Source of the DNA: a virus
DNA: 64,000 bases
Strand: one strand, 5' to 3'
IMG/VR virus record: IMGVR_UViG_3300030118_004474
Coordinates: 24,182-88,181 of that record
The position numbers were made by a program, and so were the translations under genes. Below are positions 12,920 through 20,833 of the stretch, in pieces; positions within the stretch are counted from its first letter, which is position 1, and each line of letters begins with the position of its first letter. Below the pieces are notes generated by a model. It was not told the origin of the DNA, made no database searches, and was given only the letters and a program-made list of their open reading frames with translations.

Positions 12920-13282
12920 ATGAAACAAAAAACAGACCCCCACCAGCGACTCCTCGCAAGGGCTAACGCCTTTGTGATGGATGACACAAAAGAAGAAGAA
13001 GAGGTTGCTGATTGCAAAGTTCTCATTGGCCGCTTTACGGAAGCCATTGAGGCTCAAAATGATGCTCGGATTGCCCGATACTCCGAGCGACTTGCCGTTC
13101 ACATCAAAGGAACAAAGGTCAGCATTTCCTTGTCCGAGGATGAAGTGGCCGAAGCCACAAGAACAGCCGAGGCCTTCAAAACCTTCTTTGACACATACCC
13201 AACTCTTTCCGTCCCAAGGGAACACACCCTTGAAAAATTCACGGCGGCTTTCATCTCAGCGATGAAGGAGGCCAAAAAGTGA
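12920..13282 (+). CDS. Unrecognised 120-residue acidic protein
   Basis: AGGAGGAAACAAC precedes the ATG. The protein is helical and charged (DTKEEEEVADCKVLIGRFTEAIE; LSEDEVAEATRTAEAFKTFF). Its promoter carries operator 3. Codon use resembles the 204-residue gene, again suggesting strong expression. No family recognised. Confidence 0.75.
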   Translation: MKQKTDPHQRLLARANAFVMDDTKEEEEVADCKVLIGRFTEAIEAQNDARIARYSERLAVHIKGTKVSISLSEDEVAEATRTAEAFKTFFDTYPTLSVPREHTLEKFTAAFISAMKEAKK

Positions 13283-13305
13283 TTCGTCGGGATGACGACG
13301 AGTGA
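13279..13305 (+). CDS. Possible acidic mini-peptide C
   Basis: GTG overlapping the TGA of the 120-residue gene, with GGAGG seven bases upstream; product (M)IRRDDDE, eight residues, in the -1 frame. An 11-base-pair hairpin follows at 13325-13360. Confidence 0.3.
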   Translation: MIRRDDDE

Positions 13306-13324
13306 GGTTTAGGCCTCGCCCCCC

Positions 13325-13360
13325 GGACTCTCTCCTAAATCGGGCATGAGGGGAGGGTCC
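13325..13360 (+). terminator. Strong hairpin after the 120-residue gene
   Basis: GGACTCTCTCC (13325-13335) pairs with GGGGAGGGTCC (13350-13360) over all 11 positions, with two G-T pairs. No T-run follows, so it may stabilise the 3' end of the RNA instead of acting as a classical archaeal terminator. Confidence 0.45.
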
Positions 13361-13379
13361 ACTTGGGGTTTATTCGCTT

Positions 13380-13445
13380 CACAAATTTTCGCTCTGCATT
13401 AAAATGCTACCATATGGTAGGGGATAATTTGTAGGCACACCCCAT
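13380..13445 (+). promoter_or_regulatory. Composite operator 4 and promoter
   Basis: CACAAATT (13380-13387), ACCATATGGT inside the longer palindrome CTACCATATGGTAG (13407-13420), and AATTTGTA (13426-13433) form a symmetric arrangement. CACCCCATATTCTAA follows, matching operator 1 almost exactly, and the next gene starts at 13469. Confidence 0.6.
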
Positions 13446-13468
13446 ATTCTAAACGTGATTCATGGAGT

Positions 13469-13645
13469 ATGTTTTGGAGCAAGAAGCCGACATTTACCAT
13501 TAAAGTGAAACAAAACCGATACGAAAGATTCATCATTGATGAGTTGCGAATTACTAATATCAGCGAGGAAAATCTTGCTGATACTTTGATGCGAGCAATT
13601 GCAGAGATTGAACAAAAACTTAGCGTATTGAACGGAGAGGATTAA
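13469..13645 (+). CDS. Small protein, 58 residues
   Basis: ATG after a weak GGAG; starts MFWSKKPTFTIKVKQNRYER and continues in an acidic helix (ISEENLADTLMRAIAEIEQKL). The layout of a basic strand then helices resembles small phage regulators, but I recognise no family. First of a run of coupled small genes. Confidence 0.6.
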   Translation: MFWSKKPTFTIKVKQNRYERFIIDELRITNISEENLADTLMRAIAEIEQKLSVLNGED

Positions 13646-13771
13646 ATGAGCAGAGATGAATTGATAGAACTTTTGCAGTTCGTCATTAAAGCGTTAGAGG
13701 CGATGGAAGATGACTGTAAAATTGACCAATACCAACAAACACTTGATACCTTGCGAGGTGAGGATGAATGA
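13646..13771 (+). CDS. Small acidic helical protein, 41 residues
   Basis: Starts directly after the previous TAA with GGAGAGG as ribosome site, and overlaps the next gene by ATGA. Mostly one helix (SRDELIELLQFVIKALEAM). Function unknown. Confidence 0.55.
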   Translation: MSRDELIELLQFVIKALEAMEDDCKIDQYQQTLDTLRGEDE

Positions 13772-13998
13772 AAGCATACCAATGCCCTGACTGTGGAAAA
13801 ACCGACTACATGAAATCCGTGGAAGAAGAGGTTCACTACTACGACATTCACCCCAATGAAGAGGGCGAAAAAACCTACACGGGACATTCTAATATTGTTG
13901 ATGGTCGCATTGATTTTATTTTGTGCCTGAACTGTGGTAGAGATTTTCAAGAATCCCAGTTGAAAGAAATGGTCGTTGATGCGGAGGAAGATGAATGA
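13768..13998 (+). CDS. Zinc-ribbon protein, 76 residues
   Basis: CPDC at residues 6-9 and CLNC at about 53-56 form a zinc-ribbon pattern around a beta-rich middle. The acidic end (AEEDE) is also the ribosome site of the next gene. Possibly a transcription or adaptor factor; no family assigned. Confidence 0.65.
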   Translation: MKAYQCPDCGKTDYMKSVEEEVHYYDIHPNEEGEKTYTGHSNIVDGRIDFILCLNCGRDFQESQLKEMVVDAEEDE

Positions 13999-14180
13999 TT
14001 CAAAAGTTGTGTTTCGTTTGCAAAATACCCATATCAAATCAACTATCAAATACTCATACCTGTAAAAAATTAACCTGTCAGGCTGAGTATCAATACCAAC
14101 ACTATGAGTGGAGACAGGAACAAATGGATTACCTATACGGTATTTCATATAAACCAGAAGAAGAGGAGGAAGACGAATGA
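13995..14180 (+). CDS. Small zinc protein, 61 residues
   Basis: CFVC, then HTCKKLTC give a compact Cys3-4 or Cys/His zinc site, followed by an aromatic segment (EYQYQHYEWRQEQMDYLYG). ATGA overlaps on both sides. Confidence 0.6.
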   Translation: MIQKLCFVCKIPISNQLSNTHTCKKLTCQAEYQYQHYEWRQEQMDYLYGISYKPEEEEEDE

Positions 14181-14395
14181 TTTCCCACGACGCATTTATG
14201 GGCATGACCGATGAACATTGGTCAATGCAAGACCAACTAATATTTCTTGCTGAAAATGAAGATTGGTGCGACCTATTTTTCAGGGTGATTAAAAAAGAAT
14301 GGGAAGCCATTGCCGATACGATGGAAATTTCTTGTCTTCAAGCATTCGCTAAAAGCAGAGGTTTGAAACTGACATTGTTTGAAGACCCGGAGTGA
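14177..14395 (+). CDS. Unrecognised acidic protein, 72 residues
   Basis: Coupled to the upstream gene by ATGA, with GAGGAGGAAG before the ATG. Helical and aromatic (WSMQDQLIFLAENEDWCDLFF), ending in a possible helix-turn-helix-like stretch (EISCLQAFAKSRGLK). No family recognised. Confidence 0.6.
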   Translation: MISHDAFMGMTDEHWSMQDQLIFLAENEDWCDLFFRVIKKEWEAIADTMEISCLQAFAKSRGLKLTLFEDPE

Positions 14396-14399
14396 TTTG

Positions 14400-14534
14400 A
14401 TGAAATATAATCTATACTACGGAATAAGACTTCATTCTTCACATGAAACATTGAGGGATGCAAAAAATGAAAAAAAGCGATTAAACTCACCAAAGGCGGT
14501 TGTGATTTTTTATCATGGTCGTCGTGTGGGATGA
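14400..14534 (+). CDS. Small basic protein, 44 residues
   Basis: ATG four bases after the previous stop, with GGAGTGATT upstream. Contains two strands and a charged helix (HETLRDAKNEKKR). Last confident member of this small-gene run. Confidence 0.5.
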   Translation: MKYNLYYGIRLHSSHETLRDAKNEKKRLNSPKAVVIFYHGRRVG

Positions 14535-14649
14535 TTGGGCGGAGGGTGGCAAAAAGCGTGATTGCTTGACAATCTGGCTCTGTGCAAAAGGGCTGGTTAT
14601 TCTCACGTTGTTCAAGGAGCAAAAGAAGATAACTAATAGTAAATGGTAG
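14515..14649 (+). CDS. Doubtful small frame, 44 residues
   Basis: ATG inside the end of the preceding gene, giving MVVVWDDWAEGGKKRD and a hydrophobic segment (LTIWLCAKGLVILTLF). No clear ribosome site. It could be a tiny membrane protein or chance. Confidence 0.3.
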   Translation: MVVVWDDWAEGGKKRDCLTIWLCAKGLVILTLFKEQKKITNSKW

Positions 14650-14880
14650 GTAGAAACCATATCTGAGTATTGCACGAAAAGATAGAACTATCTACCCCTA
14701 CATCGTTAGTAATGCGGGGGCGCAATTTGCGTATCGTTAATTACCGTAAGGGTGAGATGCCCCCATTAGTTTCCTTAATGGAATGTGGTTTGTTAGGATT
14801 AAAAAAGGAAAAAGTTTGCTAATCCGGCTAACATGGGGGTTTTCGGTGCCTCCTTTCCTTTCCACATTCTATTATTTGAT
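14640..14880 (+). ncRNA. Probable structured RNA
   Basis: A dense set of inverted repeats without a credible gene: AGATAG/CTATCT (14680-14693), GGGGGC/GCCCCC (14716-14721, 14759-14764), CCATTA/TAATGG (14763-14781), GTTAGGATTA with bulged partner TAATCCGGCTAAC (14792-14801, 14820-14832), and GAATGTGG/CCACATTC (14781-14788, 14862-14869) closing the last hairpin. Some alternatives exclude each other. An oligo-T run follows. A viral regulatory RNA is the simplest reading; no known RNA family is recognised. Confidence 0.45.
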
Positions 14881-14895
14881 TATTTTTTTTATTTT
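14881..14895 (+). terminator. Oligo-T terminator
   Basis: Eight consecutive Ts at 14883-14890 followed by ATTTT, directly after the structured region; fits intrinsic archaeal termination. Confidence 0.5.
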
Positions 14896-14903
14896 GGGGT
14901 GCC

Positions 14904-14926
14904 TACAAATTATACAACCATATGGT
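14904..14926 (-). promoter_or_regulatory. Composite operator 5
   Basis: TACAAATT (14904-14911) and ACCATATGGT (14917-14926), preceded by GGGGTGCC, the reverse complement order of operators 1 and 4. From here to 15129 no gene is seen; a TATA-like AATATTTAAATA lies near 14980-14991. Confidence 0.55.
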
Positions 14927-15075
14927 AACTTTGGTAGCCAAAAAAAACATAAAAATAAATGAATGTTTTCAGAATTTTCCAAAAATATTTAAATAACATA
15001 ACCCACGAGTCATATTTAGAGCCTCCCAACATGAAATATTCTACCAAACCAATACAAAACTGAAAAAAATAAACA

Positions 15076-15117
15076 AAAACGCCCCCTAAAATGAAAAAAA
15101 CCGGCCAAAACGCCCCC
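15076..15117 (+). repeat. Direct repeat in the leader of the first late gene
   Basis: AAAACGCCCCC occurs at 15076-15086 and 15107-15117, each followed six bases later by GAAAAAA. The 31-base period suggests a tandem duplication that also copied a start region; the second copy precedes the ATG used here (15130). Confidence 0.55.
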
Positions 15118-15129
15118 GGAAGTGAAAAA

Positions 15130-16047
15130 ATGTGGTTCAATGTGCTAAAAAACACAGAAAGGAGAGCCGCCTACCGTCAATTTCGCAATACTTTTTTCCC
15201 AAAGGGCGAGTTTTACTACGATATGTCCACAGTTGAAAAAATTAAAGATACTGAAAAAAGATATAATAAGGGGACGGCCCTTACCGTTATAGTAATAAAG
15301 CCAGCAAATGGTCTTTTTAGGCTTTATTTTAATCCTCTTTATAACAGAATAGTATTGGAAAGCGATGTCGCCAGTATTGCGCCCTATGTTGGATTCATTG
15401 CTGGTATGTTTGAGGAAGAATATCCGGAATCTTACCAATCCATCAGAGAGGAATTGACTTCTGTTTATAATAATCTGGCACACCCCGATGAAATCGCAGG
15501 GAGGGCGGAGCCTGTTCTCCCTATACCGAAAAGGGTCTTCAGAAAAATGAGGATTATTTTTCAAGAAATTTCAGACACCTTGCAAGAAAGAATAACTACA
15601 ACTGTTTCAGCCGATTCTAATAGAGCAGGTGGCTTATATCCGAGGTACGCACCACGTCCCTTTGACCCACGCCGACTAGTTGACACAATACGTATAATGT
15701 TTGATTATAGGCCCCCCATGAAAAAAATAATACAAAAATTTGATATGCCTTCAAACGAAAACGATATTCCCAAGGCTATATTACATTCAGTTTATACCCC
15801 TTTTATTTCAAATGCTAAAAGGGAATATCCGGATTTTGTTTGGGGACATATTGTTAATTTTTATGTTGCTTTCGGAGATTTACTGTCAAAACAAATAAAA
15901 GGCGATACAAGACTAGAAATATTTGATTCAATTATACAATATGACGAAGAGGAAGTAGCGGCATATATATTTCAAATTTGGCAAAGAGAAGACCGTTATA
16001 GAAATTTATTACTAGAAAATTTACCATATGAAGAATATAATGATTAA
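15130..16047 (+). CDS. Unknown protein with MW..VLK N-terminus, 305 residues
   Basis: I chose the ATG at 15130 (MWFNVLKNTERR) over one 39 bases upstream because GGAAGTGA lies nine bases before it and because it puts the recurring Met-Trp-x-x-[IV]-[LI]-Lys motif at the N-terminus. The remainder is a mixed alpha/beta protein with a basic Pro-rich middle (RYAPRPFDPRRLVDT) and no motif I can name. It opens the late rightward region. Candidate particle-associated protein by its shared N-terminus. Confidence 0.75.
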   Translation: MWFNVLKNTERRAAYRQFRNTFFPKGEFYYDMSTVEKIKDTEKRYNKGTALTVIVIKPANGLFRLYFNPLYNRIVLESDVASIAPYVGFIAGMFEEEYPESYQSIREELTSVYNNLAHPDEIAGRAEPVLPIPKRVFRKMRIIFQEISDTLQERITTTVSADSNRAGGLYPRYAPRPFDPRRLVDTIRIMFDYRPPMKKIIQKFDMPSNENDIPKAILHSVYTPFISNAKREYPDFVWGHIVNFYVAFGDLLSKQIKGDTRLEIFDSIIQYDEEEVAAYIFQIWQREDRYRNLLLENLPYEEYND

Positions 16048-16138
16048 ATTTACTGTGGGAATAAAAATAAAAAAGAAAAAAAAATTTCGCAAGTGGCAAA
16101 AAAATTCCGGGGCAATTTTTGAAAAAGGGGGTGCAATT

Positions 16139-17284
16139 ATGGGTTGGGAGAATGTAATAAAAAACGCCCAAGACGAAAGGATTCAAGAGATACAAGACCT
16201 TGTTAGCGAAATAAAAGAAAATGAGTTTTATGATGAAGCGGTGCGAATAAGTGGACCGTACACTTTTAGGAGTCACATTATCACAAATAATATATTAGAT
16301 GATAAGGTTGGGATTAAAGAAGCCCTCTACAATAATATTACTAAAGCAAAGCCCCAACTTGAGGGTATTGATTATGAAGACATACCCGAACCACTTTTAA
16401 ACAGGAGTTTTAGGGAAATTCGGGATATGCTTAGTAGTTTAAATAAGGCGTTAAAAAATTACCCAACACGCTTAAACAAAATGCAAGCGGCGTATGAAAG
16501 ACTTATATCCCACCCCGAATGGGACGAAAAATATCTAGACAATTCGGAAGCCAGCAAACTTAAAGTAGGGAGTTTCCATGAGGGAGTCGCAAAAATATTT
16601 AGGGGCTTGAATCAAGGGGAAATAAATGAAAAAACGCCTGTGAAAGATTTTGTTGATTTTTATGTGGATGGACCAAAGCGGCGAGATATTATTAGAATTG
16701 AAAACGCAATTATAGCGGCAACCCGTGACTTTTCTACAATTTATTCTAGGTTGAGTTTAAGTAGAAGTATGGGTTTCTTTGAAGATATGGGAAAAACTAT
16801 GGGCGTTGAGATTAAGCAAGACCAAAGAGGAAACCCATCCTTTGACCACGGCGGTTTAACTTTTTCATTTGAAGGTAAAACCAGTTTAGTAATAAATGGT
16901 GGTCCAACCCGTGTGTCAGTTTGTGTGGTGTCAAGGAATAAGTCCCTACCCATAGGGGACTATTATGCCCAATTACTTGGAATGGTTGTTGCTAGACCCA
17001 CGGAACTAGATGTAGTGGATTTCGGTATTCAACTCGCTAATATTTTCAAAAAATATGAGAACTATTGGGGTCAATTTACAAGGGCAAAGAGTGGGATTAT
17101 TATTTATACACCGTTTAGTAGGGATAATACGGAAAATGTTACATTTATGGGTTTAATAGATTTTTTATATGTATTGACACAGGGTAACATTTATGAAGCC
17201 GACCCCGAAATTGCAAAAGAATTACTACAAGAAATAGAGGGTGCTTTGATGGATTCTTTCGGTTCTACTAGGGGGTTCTTATGA
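16139..17284 (+). CDS. Unknown protein with MGW..VIK N-terminus, 381 residues
   Basis: Start at MGWENVIKNAQDE, with GGGGGTG upstream; a longer in-frame extension to 16028 overlaps the previous gene and has no ribosome site. A helical first half is followed by a beta-rich domain around residues 210-300 (GLTFSFEGKTSLVINGG, VSVCVVSRNKSLPIGDYY). No family recognised. AGA and TTA codons dominate. Coupled by ATGA to the next gene. Confidence 0.75.
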   Translation: MGWENVIKNAQDERIQEIQDLVSEIKENEFYDEAVRISGPYTFRSHIITNNILDDKVGIKEALYNNITKAKPQLEGIDYEDIPEPLLNRSFREIRDMLSSLNKALKNYPTRLNKMQAAYERLISHPEWDEKYLDNSEASKLKVGSFHEGVAKIFRGLNQGEINEKTPVKDFVDFYVDGPKRRDIIRIENAIIAATRDFSTIYSRLSLSRSMGFFEDMGKTMGVEIKQDQRGNPSFDHGGLTFSFEGKTSLVINGGPTRVSVCVVSRNKSLPIGDYYAQLLGMVVARPTELDVVDFGIQLANIFKKYENYWGQFTRAKSGIIIYTPFSRDNTENVTFMGLIDFLYVLTQGNIYEADPEIAKELLQEIEGALMDSFGSTRGFL

Positions 17285-18795
17285 TGTGGAAAGATATAAT
17301 TAAAAAGAATGTAGAAACTTATATTAAAAGATTTACGGATGTAATAACGTCAAAATATAGAGAACAGGTGGCTTTGCCCTACGCATCAAAGTCGGTGGAA
17401 GAAGTAGAAATTGAAAAAACTAGGTTTGCAGAACTTATGGAAATTTTAGAAGAGTTTTTAAGAGAATCATACCCAAAGTTAAAAATAAAAAATAGGGAAT
17501 GGAGTTCTATTAGATATAATTTTACTCTTTTACATGATAATCATGCTGGTACTGAATATCGGTCAAGCCAATTTTTTTCAATGCGGGCCGGTAGGTCATT
17601 TGTTACAGGATTACTGGCGACGGGTATTCACCCAGCATCAATTAGTAATCCAGCATTTTGGGAGGAATCAATACGACAATTTCTTGCTTCAATAAGGGCT
17701 TTGGATTTGTTTTGTAGTTCGGTTCCTTATGAATACATAAGAAGTTATGGTGGTGTAGGAAATGAAATGCACTTTGATATTGGCAACGCAACTATTAAAG
17801 TTGATTTAGACGATACATGTAATAATGCCGGAGAAGTTGCAGGATATGAATTTAGTATGTGTATAGCACCTTCAAGGGAATACGTAGAAACCCCACCTGC
17901 TGATAGGTGGTTAACTTATTATATGACTTATAGTAATTTAGAAAACATGGAAATTCGTGATATACAATCAATGGAAACAATGGGCCTACCTAATATTATT
18001 GGTTCGGTAGCCGCCGGTGAAGTAACCATTTCGTGTACTTATTGTGATTATTCTGAGATGTTTTCTATAAATAATTTAGGCTATGAAGAAGACTATTGCG
18101 ATTCTTGCGGAGCCTTACGCCGTTTGCGAGACATAGAAGATATGACCGCAGAAGAAGATGTGGGCGTTAAGGGAAATTTGGACCCCTCCTACATTGAGTG
18201 TCCTTTTGGTCATAATGTAGAATATTATAGTGGTCAGTTTATATGTGAGGAACACGGAGTCAATATTATAAGTGAAAGAGATTCTTCTTTTGAATATGAA
18301 GGTGATATAATAGGTGATTATAGAATTTATGACGGTAGGGTTCTTTCCATGCCTGATTTGTATGGACGAGAGACAGTTGATGTACCGTTGACTAATGAAA
18401 CTCTCAAAAGATATTTTGAACTAGAAGAATTATTAGATGAATTCGGTGAGATAAGAGAAATGGCTCTTGAAGCGTGGGGCTTTGAGCAAATGGAAGAAAG
18501 AGAAGATTTTTATTATTCCGAAGAAGAAGGGCTTTATTTAAACACATATGATGATTCGGTATCTGATGAAGCACCATCATTTACAGATGATAGATTTAAT
18601 AAAATGCGGGGATATATAATTGCCTCCGGTATAGATGTTGAAATTAATGACGAAGTTTCCTTTGAAGAGGCCTTAGAGGAAGCCATAGAAAAGGTTGAAG
18701 AAATAATTGAATTTACAGAAATAGATAGTGGGGAAGAATCCGATGCTGTGAAGAACGCAAAAAACCTCCTATCGGCATTACAATCTATGAGATGA
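17281..18795 (+). CDS. Unknown protein with MMW..IIK N-terminus and zinc ribbon, 504 residues
   Basis: Starts MMWKDIIKKNVETY at an ATGA overlap. Residues about 250-285 hold a zinc ribbon (CTYC, then CDSC after some 20 residues), and a further Cys/His group near residue 308 (CPFGHN, later CEEH) may form a second. The C-terminal third is very acidic. The N-terminal motif groups it with the set described in the findings. Function unknown. Confidence 0.75.
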   Translation: MMWKDIIKKNVETYIKRFTDVITSKYREQVALPYASKSVEEVEIEKTRFAELMEILEEFLRESYPKLKIKNREWSSIRYNFTLLHDNHAGTEYRSSQFFSMRAGRSFVTGLLATGIHPASISNPAFWEESIRQFLASIRALDLFCSSVPYEYIRSYGGVGNEMHFDIGNATIKVDLDDTCNNAGEVAGYEFSMCIAPSREYVETPPADRWLTYYMTYSNLENMEIRDIQSMETMGLPNIIGSVAAGEVTISCTYCDYSEMFSINNLGYEEDYCDSCGALRRLRDIEDMTAEEDVGVKGNLDPSYIECPFGHNVEYYSGQFICEEHGVNIISERDSSFEYEGDIIGDYRIYDGRVLSMPDLYGRETVDVPLTNETLKRYFELEELLDEFGEIREMALEAWGFEQMEEREDFYYSEEEGLYLNTYDDSVSDEAPSFTDDRFNKMRGYIIASGIDVEINDEVSFEEALEEAIEKVEEIIEFTEIDSGEESDAVKNAKNLLSALQSMR

Positions 18796-18802
18796 ACAAA
18801 AG

Positions 18803-18812
18803 AATATAAATA
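18803..18812 (+). promoter_or_regulatory. TATA box before the 71-residue gene
   Basis: AATATAAATA in the 39-base gap, centred 27 bases before the ATG at 18835, which fits initiation close to the start codon. Confidence 0.4.
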
Positions 18813-18834
18813 GTAATAGTGGGGATGGTGTATC

Positions 18835-19050
18835 ATGAAGTGGATGGAATTTTTAAAGAAGTCCGATACTACAAGAGAGGATTGGAACTCCGCCATTAAG
18901 TCTTTTATTGATGAGGGTAAAAGATTAGGTGTCCCATTAGATATTATTTCCCTACTTAAAGAAGCGGGGGCCATGACTACATCTTCTTCGGATGCCCACG
19001 CTGTAATTAACCCCACTTTTGGAGATGATGAAGATGACGAAGACGAGTGA
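18835..19050 (+). CDS. Small protein with MKW..FLK N-terminus, 71 residues
   Basis: Begins MKWMEFLKKSDTTRED. The body is helical (WNSAIKSFIDEGKRLGVP) and the last ten residues are acidic (GDDEDDEDE); part of that tail also carries the ribosome site of the next gene. Short enough to be little more than a docking motif plus one domain. Confidence 0.7.
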   Translation: MKWMEFLKKSDTTREDWNSAIKSFIDEGKRLGVPLDIISLLKEAGAMTTSSSDAHAVINPTFGDDEDDEDE

Positions 19051-20833
19051 ATTTTCTTGGAGACAGGAGGAAGCCCGTGCCTTAATGAATAAGTTTAGAG
19101 ATTTTTGGTCCCAAAATCCCGGCCAATATGGAATCACCGGAGGAACTGATGCGGGAAGTGGCGAAAGAAACGCAAGAAATCTTTACAATGCTATGGTAAA
19201 TCATGGCTCCGTTAGTAGAAAAACAGAAGGCGTTACTAACTTATTTTTTGGAGCAGGTGCAGTTTGGGAAGACTTAGAGGATTTAGTAGAAGATAACTTA
19301 ATTCTTGAGGATGAGGTAAAAGATTTTGACCGCCTACAAAAAAGATTAGACAGAATAGAAAACAGCGATAGGGACCCTAGAAATATTATTTTTAACACAG
19401 TTATCTCTTACGACAAAGAAAGCGGCGAGGCAGAACGTGGTAAAGTAAGAGGTCATTTTCTTACACAAGCCTACTGGGATTTTCGTCAAGCAAAAGCAAA
19501 AGATACTGGTAATCCTTACAACGTAGATAGACCCGACCCCGAATGGACCAATAAAGATAAGAATAAAGCAAAGCCTCCTCTTTGGAGAATTATTTTCGGT
19601 AGAAAAAATAGTTTAAGAACTCTAATTGATGATATTAAAAAACTCACGGGACCAACCCCGCCTCCGATTGCTCACTTGGATGTAAAAATCAATAGGGGAA
19701 AAATTGGTCAACTTGCTAATATAACAGAAGTCCAAGAGGCTGTCAGAAGTGTATTGCAAATGCCTTCTATTTACCCAGCAGGTAAAAGTCGCGCCCCTAT
19801 CAAATCAAAACTTAATGATGCTATGGCAGAACAAGTTATTTCCACTAATCCTGAAATTATGAGATTGGTTGGTCCCGACGCAACCGTGCTAGTAGAAAAC
19901 GAAGGAAGAATCATCAGAAGAGGTCTAGATGAGTTTCCTGATTATGAAAAAATTAATTCTATCACTTTAAATTTTCCAAGAAATAATATCATTCTAAACA
20001 GATTAATTCGTGAAGTTTTAGGTGATGATATTAAAGAATTTGAACGACCTAACCGAGTAGAGGATGGTCCAATAGGTTTAGTTCTAAAAGCCGACGAAGA
20101 GGAATTAATTCGTGAGGCAAGTTCTATTCTAAAAAACGTTAAATTTAATCTAAGGGATAGCGATAGAGCGGACGATAACTTTCCCAGTAATGACCCTGAT
20201 ATATTCGGATATACTCGTGAGGATGGAGAGGAAAAGATTAGAGTTAACTTAGATAATATTTTAATATCCTCTATTAGAGAAGAAACGTTAGAGGATTTTA
20301 ATATGTTTCTTAGACTCGTAAGAGGACAAGCACAACCCGGAGAGGCAAAACGTTTTGCAGATAATGTGGACGAAAGAGCCTACAATCAACTAATATCAAC
20401 CCTTAAACATGAATCTATTCACTTAGCCCAAATTTACGGAGAGCGAAATGAAGAAACAAAAGTGCGCCAACCTTACATAGACTTAGTACAAGCAGTATTA
20501 ATACAACCCCTAACGGACGATATAGAGGAGGAGGATATTACTCATCTATTAATGGAATACTTTAAAGGGTATGCTTACAATTTTATTTATATGGAATTAC
20601 CCGCTTATTGGGCCGAGGGAGATAAAACTTGGGGCGAGGCAAAAGAACACATCAAGTATGTTTTCACCCTTGAAGAAAAGTTTATGGAAACATTAAACAG
20701 ATTAAATAATCTATACGCTGAAGAATATAATGCTCCTAGATTTACACCGGACTTTTTAGATTCTCTTAAAGCAAGATTTGATATTCTCTTCTCGGAAATA
20801 GTTGACTCTTTGGGGGATAGTAATGCGTCGTAA
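19034..20833 (+). CDS. Large protein with HExxH zinc-protease-like motif, 599 residues
   Basis: Residues 459-463 are HESIH in the helix LKHESIHLAQIYGE, the zincin motif; about 60 residues later ELPAYWAE (Glu521 or Glu527) could give the third ligand. This predicts a zinc metallopeptidase, unproven because the rest of the protein matches nothing I know. I chose the ATG giving MTKTSEFSWRQEEA, nine bases after GGAG; earlier ATGs at 19025 and 19028 are possible. It sits in the late region between proteins bearing the MxW motif, so a particle-borne protease is conceivable. Confidence 0.65.
   Translation: MTKTSEFSWRQEEARALMNKFRDFWSQNPGQYGITGGTDAGSGERNARNLYNAMVNHGSVSRKTEGVTNLFFGAGAVWEDLEDLVEDNLILEDEVKDFDRLQKRLDRIENSDRDPRNIIFNTVISYDKESGEAERGKVRGHFLTQAYWDFRQAKAKDTGNPYNVDRPDPEWTNKDKNKAKPPLWRIIFGRKNSLRTLIDDIKKLTGPTPPPIAHLDVKINRGKIGQLANITEVQEAVRSVLQMPSIYPAGKSRAPIKSKLNDAMAEQVISTNPEIMRLVGPDATVLVENEGRIIRRGLDEFPDYEKINSITLNFPRNNIILNRLIREVLGDDIKEFERPNRVEDGPIGLVLKADEEELIREASSILKNVKFNLRDSDRADDNFPSNDPDIFGYTREDGEEKIRVNLDNILISSIREETLEDFNMFLRLVRGQAQPGEAKRFADNVDERAYNQLISTLKHESIHLAQIYGERNEETKVRQPYIDLVQAVLIQPLTDDIEEEDITHLLMEYFKGYAYNFIYMELPAYWAEGDKTWGEAKEHIKYVFTLEEKFMETLNRLNNLYAEEYNAPRFTPDFLDSLKARFDILFSEIVDSLGDSNAS

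Noticed and set aside
13279-13282. A -1 programmed frameshift at the end of the 120-residue gene joining it to mini-peptide C.
   Set aside because: The sequence C AAA AAG is a poor slippery site, and the parallel mini-peptide A lies beyond -1 frame stops, so re-initiation fits both cases better.
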